From Emydura subglobosa (Eukaryota > Chordata > Testudines > Chelidae), in contig ML679961.1 of the NCBI GenBank assembly GCA_007922225.1, forward strand, positions 66,849,075-66,913,074: DNA of 64,000 bases, given 5' to 3'. Shown one piece after another: positions 1-12,530 of this stretch; position 1 is the stretch's first letter; the number at the start of each line of letters is the position of its first letter. The position numbers were made by a program, and so were the translations under genes. The notes under the pieces are model-generated. The model saw only the letters and a list, made by a program, of their open reading frames with translations, was not told where the DNA came from and ran no database searches.

Positions 1-405
1 TATCGGTCCCCAGCCTGTAGCTGTGCATGGGATTCTTCCGTCCTAAGTGCACTTGTCCTTGTTGAACCTCATCAGATTTCTTTTAGCCAATCCTCCAGTT
101 TGTTTAGGTCTTTCTGTATCCTATCCCTAAGTTGCAGGGTATCTACCACTCCCCCTAGCTTTGTTATCTGCAAACTTGCTGAGGGTGCAATCTACCCCAT
201 CCTTCAGATCATTGATGAAGATGTTGAACAAAACCGGCCCCAGGACCGACCCCTGGGGCACTCCGCTTGTGACCAGCTGCCAGCTAGACATGGAGCCATT
301 GATCACTACTCGTTGAGCCCTATGCTCTAGCCAGTTCTCTATCCATTTTATAGTCTATTCATCCAACCCATACTTCTTTAACTTGCTGATAAGAATACTG
401 TGAGA
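1..405 (-). mobile_element. CR1 LINE fragment, reverse transcriptase region
   Basis: Read on the minus strand this stretch encodes the central part of a CR1-type reverse transcriptase. The diagnostic peptide [16 protein letters not shown] is read from about 215-265. The catalytic box follows at about 158-178 as KFADN, where CR1 normally has FADD, so the second aspartate is lost. Upstream residues ([17 protein letters not shown]) also fit CR1. The frame breaks near the window start and the fragment has neither the endonuclease nor the 3' end. Homology stops near 405, where a short tandem duplication begins. The window edge truncates it at 1. Confidence 0.9.
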
Positions 406-408
406 CAG

Positions 409-468
409 TAATACTGCGGACATATCAGACAGCGAGACATTAATACTGTGGACATATCAGACAGCGAG
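409..468. repeat. 32-bp tandem duplication
   Basis: Two adjacent copies of a 32-bp unit beginning TAATACTGYGGACATATCAG (409-440 and 441-468, the second slightly shorter). They differ by one C/T change, at a CpG. The duplication sits exactly where CR1 homology ends. Confidence 0.85.
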
Positions 469-2248
469 CTGGATTTTATTTCTTCTTGTTCAGAATCAAC
501 AAAATTGTTAACTAAGTTTTAGCTACAGGGCTTATCAGGTACACCTGTGCAAAAATACTGACAGCAGTAGGATTACACACATGCTCCTGAGGACATAATT
601 TGACTTATAGAACCTTTATTACCAGGTTGACACAAAAGGAGAAGGAAATAACTTGTCTTGAAATTGAATTTGCATGGAAGCTGGTTAGGGAAAAAATCTT
701 CCTAGTTATTAACTGGGTACATCTGATCTGGTACTAATGGCTACAGGAGTTTCTGGAGGCTAACTCTCAACTCATGGGCTAACTCATATGGAGCATGAAC
801 AGAAGAGTCCTCTTCCATTAAATTATAATGCAAAAGACAAACTCAGGAGAAGTGGAGAGACCAAGGAGGGTATGTGAGCTGGGGTTGTAACAGACACAGT
901 CCCTCTGAGCCTACTGTACTGCTGCTGTGTGGTAACTGCAAGAAGTGCTATCATGCCATAATTGGCTCAGTTAAAGATAAATATATATAAAATATAAAGC
1001 TTTCTGAATTTTCCTGGTATAAGAAAAAATAAATAAATAAAATATTTGATCCAAATATTACCCCCGTTACAATTGTGCAATCTCTATGACTTAATCATTC
1101 TTTAGAAATACTCAGTATAATCAAATATTAACTGTGGTGGAGGCACTTGCATGGATGCCACACACACACAAAACGGATAACAATGTCTTCCTTCATGAAT
1201 GCTGCCACAACTTTTCTCTGCTCCCCCCAGCATTCTGAAACTTCATAGGCTATATATATACAATGCCAAATGTGTGACTCTGCACTATCTCTACATTTTG
1301 CATCTGGTGCCTGCCCTTCACTTATGTTTGGCTGAATTAGCTTTTCTCCAATTCTCTAGATTCAGTCAGGACTTTGCCTGGGGCAGATCTTTGTCAGCTG
1401 AGTGCCTTTAGTTGTCAGACTGCCTCCCAAAGAGGATCTCCTGGAGTCTATTGCTGGTAGATTTTAGGGCATGTTGCAAATTGCATTAATGAAAGAAGGA
1501 TTTTTTTATCATGTTTAGGGCTCCTCCTTTGCTTTTATATCCACTACCCTTTGTTCTTCTCATTCCTTTGTAGGTGGGTTTATCTGACAGAAAATGGAGA
1601 CAACTTTGTGCCACGTGGTTGGCTCTTCTTTAAATTTTTACTGTCATGTTTTTAGATTTTATTGTATGACATTTAGATGACTTTATAAATGGACCAAATG
1701 AATAAATAATCCAAGAAATTTCATATGGGCAGAAACAGCATTGATGGAGAGTGTTGGAGTATTATTGACTTTCTGGGGTTATGCCTCAGGCCATTGGCTC
1801 CTTCCAGACAATTATTAATATCCAGGGTGTGCCTGGTATGTTAATAATTATAGGAAACCTGAATGCATTTACTATCCTCTAAAAACACTCCTCCAAAAAG
1901 TCTGGTGCTGGCAACAGATGCTAGCTGTTATTATGGAGGGGAGCAGAACTCTAGATGAAAAGTCAGCCTGCCTGGGTAGTGTAGAATAAAAAAAAAATAA
2001 TCATATGCCCAGAAGTGCTAAACTACAACTCCTAGTAGATTATTGCCAGAGATAACCAGCTACAGTACTTTAAAATAGTTATACAGACAAATCTTTGTAT
2101 TGTTCAATTATAGAACAACCTCTAACATAACATGTAACTTTAGCACCCTCGTGGCCAAGATGGAGTCTGCTCTGCAGGTAGCTCTGGCCAGGAAAAGGCG
2201 CACACAGGAATACAGCAGGGAAAATCCCTTCCATTTCAGAGGCACCTG
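469..2248. other. non-coding, no feature recognised
   Basis: AT-rich single-copy-looking DNA with A/T runs near 985-1040. I see no credible ORF, RNA gene or named repeat on either strand. Confidence 0.6.
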
Positions 2249-2695
2249 CTCCAAACTAGGGATGTAAACATTAGCTTAATTTTAAACCCTGGGGGGGGCA
2301 AGTGTGCTGACCAGCTCTCACTCATGGGGAGCTGAGCTGAGCCAAGCCCAGCTACTGCTCCCCCCGCCGGGAGCCAAGCCCAGCTGCAATTCATCTTGTC
2401 CCTGGTATGGTGGGCTCACCACTGGGAGTCGAGCCCAGCTGAGGCTCGCCCCTCTCCCCCCAGTGGAGGGCTCACCACCGCTTGCCTCCCCTCTGCCTCT
2501 TGAGCTGGGGTCCCCACCAGGAGCCGAGTCAAGCTCAGCTGCGGCTCCCCCCACACTGGGCTCTGCATTTCCCCACCAGCAAGAGCTGCCCAGCTGCCAC
2601 TCCCCTCTGCTGTTTAAACCGAAATCAGCTATTTAAAACGTTTAAACAGCTGATTATCATTTAAACAATTAATCTTTTACATCTGTATTCCAAAC
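2249..2695. mobile_element. hAT-type MITE with 8-bp target duplication
   Basis: A 431-bp non-autonomous element (2257-2687) is bounded by short terminal inverted repeats: TAGGGATGTAAA on the left and, read on the minus strand, TACAGATGTAAA on the right. It is flanked by an 8-bp target duplication with one mismatch, CTCCAAAC (2249-2256) and TTCCAAAC (2688-2695). An 8-bp duplication is characteristic of hAT transposons. The AT-rich ends contrast with a GC-rich core (about 2290-2600) made of degenerate copies of a unit resembling GAGCCGAGCCCAGCTG, which explains the overlapping long ORFs on both strands. No transposase is encoded. Confidence 0.75.
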
Positions 2696-3740
2696 CCCCT
2701 AGAGAGAACACACACAAACCGGGATAGTACAGTAACTATAGGAAAGGGAAATATTTATTTACAGAGGGATGAATGGAGAAAAACAACAGGGGGAAAGATA
2801 AAGGGAGAAGTAAAACAGGGTTACATTCAACACAAGGCCCCACAGGCTCAGTGGCACCACAGGCTGAAAGGGCAGACACCGAGCAATGCGTCTGCACTCA
2901 GAGTTCAGGAGTCCTGGGCAAAGCTCCAATCCAGTGGTGAGTCTTGGGTGCTCCTGGTCATCTTCAGCGCTAGTGAATGTTCCCCAGCAAACCCCTCCGA
3001 TGCCCTCTTCTGCCATTCTCTGCAAAACCACCCTCCGCACTTAACTAACTGTAGTCTCCCTCCTTATTCCCAGTGCAAAGTCACAGGCCCCAGTACTAAC
3101 GGCCACATGCAGCTCTGGGCAGCAGTGATACCGAGTCCAGCTCTGGTTTGTTCTTCTCGGGCAATTCCTCCCTTGCACAGTGCTCCCGCTGGCTCCAGTC
3201 CTGGGCGTCCCCCATCAATCACTCTGTCCCTGCCAGGCTTCAGGCAGGTTCTCAGCTGCTTCTCTTTTTTGAGTGCCTGCTCAGCTCATTGCAGCCTTCT
3301 GTCTGGATCTCCAGACACACCCTGTAGCTCTCCCCTCTCTTTCCTCACCCCTCTCCCAAACAGCACTTCCTCCTTCTGGAACAATCAGCATTTCCCCCCA
3401 CAGGGCAAAGATTTAAAGGGACCATGCTCTAAAACCCCAAAAGGTTACAAACATATATGGGGTAAGTATCTGCCTCAGTATTTGCATGGAGAAAGACAGC
3501 AAACCATTATAGGCACTAATGCAGATTAGGCAAAATTTTACAGTGGCTATGACTTGGGTACAATACCGGCTCAAGAGACATATCTTGCCTCTGTAGATTT
3601 ATTCAACATTCACCTATTTCACAAAACAACCCTTTTCCATTTGTGTAACTCTCCAAATTCGCCAACCAGCAGTGATAGGATCACCAGTTTGGGGACTACA
3701 CTACCCCTGCAAGCTGTTGCTGCAGAGATAAGGGAGTGAA
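2696..3740 (-). repeat. possible LTR-like repeat, unclassified
   Basis: About 1 kb, more GC-rich than its flanks, with no ORF showing a known domain. The minus strand has an AATAAATATTTCCC polyadenylation-like sequence near 2750, consistent with an LTR read right to left. I could not find convincing TG..CA ends or a target duplication, so this is a guess from composition. Confidence 0.25.
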
Positions 3741-3856
3741 CCAAGAAAAAGGATAGTGTGGGTGCCAGGCCCACAAATCTGTTTTCTCTCACTACCCAAA
3801 GAAGCTTCTCTCTGCACTGGTGTCAATAGGTCCAGAAAGACAACTTAAAGAATATT

Positions 3857-4460
3857 TGAGTGAAAAAAGTAAATATGATCCTAGGATATATCAGCTGAGG
3901 TATTTCCAGTAGAGGCAGGGAAGTATTAATGTCATTGAACAAGGCCCTGGTAAAACCTCATCTGGAACATGGTGTACAATTCTGATAACCCATGTTCATG
4001 GCATAGAAATTCAAACAGATCCAGGGTTACTAGGATGATCTGAGGAGTGGAGGGCCTGTTTTATGAGAGGAGATTAAAAGAGCCTGGCTTGCTTAGCCTA
4101 GCAAAACAAAAGGCAAGATGGGATCGGATTGTTCTCTATGAATACACCAAGGAGGATTAACACCAGGGAGGGAGAAGATCTATTTAAGCTAACGGACAAT
4201 ATCAGCACAAGAACAAATGAGCATGGACTGACCATGAACAAATTTAGCCTGGAAATTAGAAGAAGGTTCCTAAGCATCAGAGGAAAGAGGTTCTGGAACA
4301 ACCTCCTAATAGGAGTAGTGGAGGCAAACAACTTAACTAGTTTTAAAAGGGTGTTTGATACATTTATGAATAGAATTGTATGATGGGGTTGGCTGGGATA
4401 GCAGGGGATTGGACTCAATGACCCAGGAGATCCCTTCCAGTCCAATGTCACTATTTCATG
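3857..4460 (+). mobile_element. CR1-like LINE, 3' end
   Basis: Plus-strand copy of the C-terminal part of a CR1-like ORF2 plus its 3' tail. The typical conserved run is present in broken frames: 'ccctggtaaaacctcatctg', then the region around 'gagaggagattaaaagagcc', then 'ttctggaacaacctcctaat'. It finishes with the CR1-type end 'gatcccttccagtccaatgt' near 4430-4450. Multiple stops make it a fossil. It belongs to a different subfamily from the copy at 10.2-11.0 kb. Confidence 0.75.
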
Positions 4461-5239
4461 CTGAAAGCACTACCTAACAAGCCTTGACTAGGGGGAATAA
4501 TATCAATACCGAACAGGACATGAACATCTGGTTAACAGGCCACAGAAAAGTTAAAAGGCATCTTCCCTCATTTTGGCATTCTGGAAGAAATAGCCACTGA
4601 CAACAGGCGGCAGTTTGTCAGATCCTGGATGCCAAGCTATGAGGTATGGTATGAGTTGAAACAGATGTAAGCAAGGTCTAAATGACCCTCCCCTGCTCAG
4701 CCAGCTGAAGGGGGGGAGGGACAATCTATTTGCATAGGCTCTGTATTTGTATAACTACAATTAGGCGCTCAGCATGAGTGAACTGTATCTGCATAAGCAC
4801 ACCTAGGTGCTAAGCATGATGGGAAATGGTCAGTTTGACTGGTATTGGGTTACAAATCACTTTAGTGTTAACTGCAGGGGTAATGAAATGTTGCTCTCCT
4901 ATGGTATGAATACATGGCAGCAGAACTGCATATAGCCTGTTCTGATGAAAGATTCACTCTCATCTAAACAGAACTCAAAAAAGGAGGAGTTCAGATGCTA
5001 GAGCAGGGTAAAGGTAGAAGGGAGGGGTGGGTAGAGGGTCTTCCTGTTGAGGCTACACCAGTCCTCACTATGGGCTGTCCTCAGGCATGGATTGGCTATT
5101 TTCTCCTACTGTTAAAAAGTAGAATTACTGATTCCTCTTGGAGTCTTTTGTTTTGTTAAAAACTAGGGATAGTATGCCTGTGTCAACAAAGGATTTTCCC
5201 AGGAACTGAAAGCTGAAATCATTGGAAAGCTAAAAATGA
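4461..5239. other. non-coding, no feature recognised
   Basis: No recognisable gene. It may hold the upstream part of the LTR-like unit that follows, but I found no boundary. Confidence 0.5.
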
Positions 5240-5719
5240 CTGCAACTGAACTTACTAAGGGACTGGGAAACCTGGAGAAACTGACAGCCAGCAGAGGGGG
5301 CAGCTTGTGGTCTGCCAGCGAAGGGGTCCAGGTTGAGCCCTACGACTGAGAGATGGACAGTGCAACTATGGTTGGTAGGGCAAGGAAAAGCAAGAAGGGG
5401 GAGGCAAAGGACATGCCACACATATGCTGGGGTGGGGTGGGTTCTGCTCATGGCATTTATGAATTCTGATTGCACTGTTTTTCCAAACCAGTGCTGTGTT
5501 ATTTCCTTCCCTTTATTAAAAGGTTTACTTTCTACACTCAGACTCTGTGCTTGTGAGAGGGGAAGTATTGCCTTTTGGGGGCACCCAGGGGATAGTGTAT
5601 GATTTCCCAGGTGACTAGGTGGGGGCTTGAGCCGGTTTGGTGTTGTATCATTAACAGGAACCCCTAGATATGGAACCCAGCCCTTGCTGCTGCCGACTCT
5701 GTCTGGCAGAAGGGTTACA
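5240..5719 (+). repeat. possible LTR 3' portion
   Basis: This stretch ends in GAAGGGTTACA and contains a plus-strand CCCTTTATTAAAAGG polyadenylation-like sequence near 5510, followed by GT-rich sequence, as in a U3-R-U5 layout. No left boundary or target duplication was identified, so the assignment is weak. The 238-codon minus-strand ORF across it shows no recognisable domain. Confidence 0.25.
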
Positions 5720-6072
5720 CACATTAATTCCAGCCCCCTACCTCCTGCACGCAAAGAAAATGGATTGGTAAACAGAGTGGTTTTAATATCTACGCTGCAC
5801 ATCAATGTTTTCTTGTTTATATAATAAAAGTATTGCTTCCCTTTTGACTGCTTATAGTGTGCTACTGCATTCTCACAAGAGGATGTTATAAAAAGTGATG
5901 AGTAGAGAGAGAGGGGTGAAGGTCTGCCTTGGACTGAACTGCACATTCACTGACTAGAACACTGTACAAGTTTTGGCACACTGCAGAGAGAGTATTATGT
6001 TGCTGTTTTCAAGGTTCATAAGACGTCAGCTACTAAACTATTTTGTTGAAATTATCGTTATAGGTACTATAG

Positions 6073-6090
6073 ATATATATATATATATAT
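6073..6090. repeat. (AT)n microsatellite
   Basis: Uninterrupted AT dinucleotide run. Confidence 0.95.
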
Positions 6091-6223
6091 CAACATTCCC
6101 CCTAACTATTAACTATATTGCATTTCCTTTAGACCCACAGTAGATCTGCTAATTGATAGAGATAATTTCCAGAATGTCAGTAAATGGAGATGGGGACCGG
6201 AATCCTACCCAGGTAGAATGGAT

Positions 6224-6292
6224 AGGAATTGCCATATTAGAACCGTCACTTGGTTCAGCTAATCTGGTATCTTATCTCAGACAGTGGCTAAT
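6224..6292 (+). repeat. dispersed repeat, copy A
   Basis: GGAATTGCCATATTAG through GACAGTGGCTAAT matches, with divergence, the stretch at about 33940-34060 (GGAATTGTCA ... GACAGTGGTCAAT). The same family is common in turtle DNA as I recall it, but I cannot name its class from sequence alone. Confidence 0.55.
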
Positions 6293-9200
6293 TAATGATG
6301 TATGATGACAACAGAAGTTGTATTTCCTCTGTTCCGCCTGAAACAAACTCATCCTGAAAATTGTGCCTACTTATATAATACTTCATCAGGACAGAGGATG
6401 GTGGGAGATTTATTCCTGACTCAACCTTGTGATCATTAAGGTTTAACCCCTCACATAAAGGTTGATATACCTTTTAATTTTAAATTCATAAATGTTTACT
6501 CCTTTTTCAGAAACTCAGACTCAGTATTTCAATAATTCTGAAATGAGCTGCCTTGCATGCATGTCTTCCATGGGATGTAATCAGAATTTAACTTCCCAAA
6601 TCTGTGTCAAAGCCATATGCTGCTAGCAGCTTTTCTTTTTCAGCACAAATGGTTGCAGCCTGTGTTTTTTGAAGCAGGAGTATCTGGGTTCATCCAATTG
6701 TTTCTGATTATTTTCAGGACTTTTCTTTCTTAATTCAGATGTTACTTTTTGAGATAAGGTGATCATGGCTGGATTAAAATATAAATTCTATAGGCGTAGG
6801 GCCCCTGCTCTTGAAGTCATAGGATTACATCACAGTCTCCATTTACTTTTTTTAAATTAAAGTTTCTAGACCTCATGGTTATGAGGAGAAAAACAAAAAC
6901 CTTGAAAATGTGACCCAAGTTGTGTCTGAGTCCGCAGACAGCCTGAATCAACAGCTCTGAGAGATGTAAACTGACTCAGACACCTCAGTATGGTGTTAAC
7001 TCTAAGATTCATTGTGCTGGAGGGCCCTGCCACCACTGCTGCAGGAGACCATGTGTATGGCAGTAGAAGAGTGCAACAGGGCTTGCCGCACCACTCAAGC
7101 AAATACATCTTGACTGTTGGATAAGTAGTGGGAAGCCCCTTGTTGCCATCCCAGATCATCTGGGGACTGAAGGGATCACTGCTGTTATCTCTGTTGCACC
7201 AAGGGGAGCAGGACCCCTTATGCCATTCCGGGGGGGAGAGGTGGGGAGAGAGAGAGAAAGGGATCACTTGCTTCTGTGTGAGTGGAGGGGGCTTCCTGTC
7301 ATCACATCTCCAGGTTGGGGCAGGGCCATGGTATGCAGGTGGAGCCACAGGAGGCCTTGTGTCATACTGTGCCTGGAACTGTGCATTGCCAGCCCTCAAG
7401 TGAGCAGTATCCAGTGTGAAGGTGTATCATCAATTTTTATAATGGCCATCAGAGAATTATCTTTTGCTCCTTCTCACTATGACACAGTTTATAGAGCCCT
7501 TTTGACTGCAGTTCCACATTGTGACAACGTCTTCGTTGACCTGCCCATGATAACACACAAGATCTTTTTTTTTTAAAGGATACAACTAATTCCCATGTCA
7601 TGTAGCTCTTCCATTCTCAGAGTGCCTTCATTCTCCTTCTAAAAATTGCACTTGTGACCTTGTAACACTCCCTCCATTTCTACCTACATTGTTTAACTGA
7701 TGTTGGGAAGGGATTCATTCTGCAACAGAGGTCCCTCAGGGCAAGGGTACGTTGTTTTTATCCACCCTGAACTGAGTCAGATAAAATGGGATCTTTACTT
7801 GCCAGAGAGGAATGACTGAGTGCACCTTTCTGAGGTAGTTTCACCTGCATGCCCTTAGATATCACCATACTTCACAATGGACAATGGCCCCAGATCACGG
7901 ATTAGCCAGAGAAAAGGCAATTTTGAGAATTCAAAAAGGCATGAAGAGAAGAAAGGAGAGAAACAGCAGGATTAGGATCACAAATTAAATAGTCAAACCA
8001 GACCCAGATTATTCTAAAAACTTCATTAGAGGATTTACAAACCAGAGCAAGCCTGCAATAGAGAAACTAGACACAGCAAAAGCAGCTAGCAGAAAGGGAA
8101 CTACTTAAGAAAAAAAAAGGCAGAGGTGAAGTGTCTCAGATGAGAGGTCACCAAAAAAAGCTGTATGTGCATGAGCGCACACACACACAAAATTCCCTAG
8201 GGGGACTGGGTGGCTCAGGAGATATGGAATATACTACAAAACCTTTCAAATGTAGGTAGCTGATGTGAGTCTAGCTCAGGCCTGAAACTGGGGGTTCTAA
8301 AATACAATGAGAAGGGCTAGAAATACAAGAATGGCCTAGCAGGAAATACTGCGATGTGGTAAGCTTTCCAGCCAAACTTTATAGTCAAGCAATCTGTGTG
8401 AGGGTTAGTCAAGCAGCCAGACTTTTAGATACTTATGCAGACTCCAAACCTTTTGAGATTTGCTTATCACCAGACAAAGTTTTCCATTTCACCCAAACTG
8501 GGGAGGGGTTACCATTTTTGTAGGGTCAACAAAAAGTCAAATTATTTTAATACTCACTGATAAATTTCTTCTTGTGGCAAATTCATAGGTCTCTCCCACC
8601 CTCCACTTGTTGTTTCCCCCTTTCCAGTCCTGTTCTAGGTTTGTCTTCTCACCCAGCCCTACAGAGGTTGCTCTTCCTCATCCCCAGCTCTCATGAATTC
8701 TGAGATTGGCCATCTGGCCCTATGACCCGGCCTTCTATCTTTATCCAGCTCCCAAGATATATTTCTTCTAGCCTGCTGCTCACATCCAATAGACTGCTCT
8801 CTCTAGCTGCATGTAAAATAAATAAAATCCTTTTAAACTCAGAAGCCTGGCAAGAGCTGAGCAGAATGTACAAGAGCTTGTGTGATAACTTTGCTTTTGG
8901 TTCCATAGGTTTTGCTTACCTTGAGCTTCACCTTGAGTTTAGGATTGGGTTGAACACAAGGAGTGAAATCTTGGCCCCAGTAGTTGATGGAAGTTTTGTC
9001 ATTGATTTCAGCAAAGCCAAGCTTTCACCCAAGTACTAAAAAGAAAACTCAGCCAAAACTCATGAGCTTTTTCTAGTTTCACATTGAAACCAACTGAATT
9101 GACTATGTTCCTGATGGCTTCCATACAAATTCATGAATTAGGTTAGGGCAGCTTGTAACAGTCTCAGTTTTGCACAACATTTAGACCCAGTTTGCTGAAA

Positions 9201-10065
9201 GATTTTCAATAATTTCAGCACACCTGGTCTGAGTTTTGGGATTCTAACATATTCCATTTCATTAGGAAAGCCTTTCAGATCTCTGGTTAACCAGGCAGAT
9301 TAAACCCACTAGAGCTTCCAAAGACTGTACCAAAAAACCATTCCTCTAAAACATACAGGACCCAGGCTCAATATTCCAATAGTCTCCTCTCCTAAGTATG
9401 TGTGGAAAATGTGTTACTAACATCAAGTAGGTGGAGATAATGCACAGCGAGAGTGGATGTTATCCAAGGACGAAGATTGCGTCACATGATCTCTGATCAT
9501 TCCAGGTAGCTTTAAATCTTAAAACAACATTAGATCTGAGACTACAAAGACTGTCAGATGTCTTGAGATAATTTAAAAGATAATAAGGTAGCAATCAGAG
9601 AGATTCAGAATGCAGTTTACCACACCACCGCTTTCATCCACTCACCTGACAGATCACTCACTTCTTCATCAACCTCCGTTCCTCACCCCCATTTTACTGG
9701 ATTTTTAATAAGCCCACGCCAAAAAGACACTTTTTCATCATCTGTTTAAAAACAAAACACTGAGTTGCTCCTTAATTAACTGAAAGGCAAGCCTTCAAAT
9801 ACAGACTCATTCAGCCTGCAATGGATGAGAGACTTTCTGATTCTGATTTGCCAGGAAAGGATTGTGTACTATCAGGAGGATAGATCTGCAAGACACAGAG
9901 GGCCAAACTTTGGTCTCGGTTCAGTCTGCTTGGTGCTGCTCCAATGGTGCAAAGCAGAGACTTAAAGAGCTGGCTAAATAACCAGCTAAGGATTCCTCAC
10001 TCAAGCCAGTGGGATTGGCCTTATGCCAGCCTCTCTCCCACAGCCTCACTAAAGGAGTTGTGGTT
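6293..10065. other. non-coding, no feature recognised
   Basis: AT-rich DNA with a short CA run near 8180-8190. Several short ORFs (for example at 6866-7399 minus and 8722-9039 plus) have no domain or conserved-looking composition. No RNA gene or repeat could be supported. Confidence 0.55.
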
Positions 10066-10160
10066 TATACAGTCACAGATTTATTTTTAAGGCCAGAAGG
10101 GACTATTATTATCATGTAGTCTGACCTCCTTCATAATACAGGCCATAGAATTTCACCTTA
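10066..10160 (-). mobile_element. short CR1-like 3' end
   Basis: The stretch AAGGCCAGAAGGGACTATT followed by CATGTAGTCTGACCTCCTT resembles the reverse complement of a CR1 3' terminus (compare 57842-57900). It lies just upstream of a plus-strand CR1, so two CR1 pieces point toward each other. Confidence 0.5.
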
Positions 10161-10189
10161 CATTAAACCCAATAACTTCTGGTTGAGCT

Positions 10190-11045
10190 AGTTAATATAT
10201 GTAAAAAGACTTTTGCAAGCACTTTGAAGGACACGATTAAAATTCAAAATGACATTATGAAATTGGAGAATTAGTCTGAAATCAGCAAGATGAACTTCAA
10301 TAAAGACAAATGCAAAGGAAGGAAAAATCAGATGCACCAATGTAAAATGGGGAATAACTGGTGAGGCAGCAGTACTGTAGAAAAGGATCTTGGGGTTACA
10401 GTGGATCACAAATTGAATATGAGCTAACAATATGATCCAGTTGCTAAAAAGGCTAATATTCTGAGGTGTGTTAACAGGAGTATCGTATGTAAAACATTGG
10501 ATGTAACAGTCCTGATCTACTTGGCACTGGTAAGGCTTCAGCAGAAGCATCATGTCCAATTGTGGGCACCACCATTTAGGAAAGATTGTATTAATTGCAG
10601 AGTGTCCAGAGGAGAGCTACAAAAATTATAAAAGGTTTAGAAAACCTGACCTCTGAGGAAAGGTTAAAAGAAACTGGGCATGTTTAGTCCTGAGAAAAGG
10701 AGACTAGGGGGGAACCTGTTAACAGTCTTCAAATATGTTAAGGGCTGTTATAGAGAGAACAGTGATCGATTGCTCTCCATATCCACTAAAGGTAGGACAA
10801 GCAGTAGTCGGCTTAATCTGCAGCAAGGAAGATATAGATTGATTTTAGGTCAACTATATGGGTAGTTAAGCTCTGGAATAGGTTTCCAAGAGAGGTTTGT
10901 GCAATCCCCATCATTGGAGGTTTTTCAGAATAGGTTAGACAAAAACCTGTCAAGGATGCTGTAGGTATACTTGGTCCTGCCACAGCACAGGGGGTTGGAC
11001 TTGTTGATCTCTCAATATCCCTTCCAGCTCTACATTTCTATGATT
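10190..11045 (+). mobile_element. CR1 LINE, 3' end of ORF2 and tail
   Basis: Decayed plus-strand C-terminus of CR1 ORF2. Recognisable pieces include 'gatcttggggttacagtgga' (10387-), the region 'ccagaggagagctacaaaaa' (10608-), the peptide LSPEKRRLGGNLLTVFKYVK at about 10683-10742, and the last segment around SSRLNLQQGRYR. The element ends in the CR1 tail 'tcccttccagctctacattt' and 'ctatgatt' at about 11020-11045. Stops and frameshifts are frequent, so it is inactive. Confidence 0.85.
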
Positions 11046-11989
11046 TTATGTACTACAGTGTGCAGTATCTTTTGTTGCCACTCAAGGATTCCTGACGAGG
11101 GGGACTGTGGTGTGTGTGGGCTTTTGGTCTGGCAGCACAGACTGCTAGCAGCAGAGTAAGGAAGCACAGAGCAAGGAACACAGACTACAAATGTAGCATG
11201 GTGTGGTGGGGTGCTGAGGTCGCTATGAAAAACCCAAAGAAGTCACCTCCCTTGCCATCTGGACTTGCCCCATGCACTATGCTGTGTAATTCTGTTTTTC
11301 CTGTCCCTTGCTTTCTTGCATGTGTTTGCATACATTTTAGGAGCTTGGTGTCTGGGAGCTATGTTTTGAACAACCAAAGAGTGACTAGGTGGCTTAATTT
11401 ATATCTCTGGTTTAGCATGGAGACCACAATGTGCTAACCACACCCCAGAACTGCTCTCTTAGGCTATTTACCTACTTGGAGCACCCAGGGGACTTTTCCA
11501 TGACTAAATACTAGTGTTGAAAAGCCCAAGGGGCCAACCACAGGCTCAGAAAAGATGGATGGTACAATATTGACTTGTACCTGCACAGGCTTTTGACAAT
11601 TACAGCATAAATCACTGTCAAGTTATTTCTTTTCTTTCTCAGATAATCAGATGGTATCAGGCCACTAAAGTATTCAAATTTTTAGAGCTATATTTCTGTT
11701 TTGGATGTGCTTCCTTCTATTTTAATCTGCAGGTTGGCTACAGCTTCCTGTTTAAGCTATGCTCAATTAGTATGAGATGTTGCACATTGAATGCAATAAG
11801 TTTAATGTCTCAACACTCCTAACAACCACTCACTTAAGAATGACTCTGTATCCCTATGTACCTGACAGGGGGATTTGGTACCATATGGCAAAGGCAACAG
11901 TGGGTGTACTGACCAACAATTAGCAAGGAGACATTTTCATTCGTACAGTATATGCCCAATAAGCCGAATAGCATGGGAGACATGGATTT
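11046..11989. other. non-coding, no feature recognised
   Basis: No gene, RNA or named repeat recognised. Confidence 0.5.
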
Positions 11990-12530
11990 TATTTGGACAG
12001 TCGGGAGATTGGATAATTAAGAGGGTTGGAGTCATTCAGCAGCCAGGTGGCCTTCCCCACAGCCAAGAGGTCATCTTCCTCGTACTCTTGGCTGAGAGCC
12101 TCTGCTCTGCCCTGCTCACTCACTCCCATGAGAGCAGGGCTGCAGAGGGCTCCTGTACTGCCAAAAGGCCAGTAATACCCGATCCCTGCAGGCACAAGGT
12201 GTGGGGAAAGCAGAGATCCTCAGCCAGGACTCTGCTCTGCCCTGACAGAATGGCAACCTTCTCTACAACTTGCACTTCCACTGTCTCAGCCCTACTCTCT
12301 CATCGCCATGACAGCAGGGCGGCTGAGGCTCCCCTCACTGTCGCAGAAGCCATTCAGCAGCCGGGTGCCCTCACCCATGGCCGGTGGCACATCTTCCTCC
12401 TTGAAGTCCTGGCCAGGAGATCTCTGCTCTATTATCTGAACTTCCGCATTATCTGAACCCCTTCCTTGTCCACCAACATGAGATAAAGATGATTATAGGG
12501 TTTCAGATAAACAGGAGTATACAATAGTCT
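11990..12530. repeat. degenerate tandem repeat, possible DNA-transposon debris
   Basis: The segment around TCATTCAGCAGCCAGGTG (near 12032) recurs as CCATTCAGCAGCCGGGTG (near 12350). Between them CTCTGCTCTGCCCTG and CATGAGAGCAGGGC / CATGACAGCAGGGC also recur. This gives a diverged repeat of roughly 150-200 bp. TATCTGAAC occurs twice at 12433-12457 and CAGATAAAC lies near 12505. These could be ends of a pogo/Tigger-like element, but I found no matching termini. The 193-codon plus-strand ORF here is a by-product. Confidence 0.45.

Noticed and set aside
2304..2636. Overlapping ORFs on both strands at 2.3-2.6 kb
   Set aside because: Produced by the GC-rich repetitive core of the hAT MITE.
2948..3529. 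193-codon plus-strand ORF
   Set aside because: No domain or splice context; it lies in an LTR-like GC-rich segment and the composition is that of a chance stop-poor frame.
5230..5946. 238-codon minus-strand ORF
   Set aside because: No recognisable domain, and the segment looks like an LTR on the opposite strand.
11875..12456. 193-codon plus-strand ORF
   Set aside because: Covers a degenerate tandem repeat; the two repeat copies are read in ways that do not conserve a peptide.
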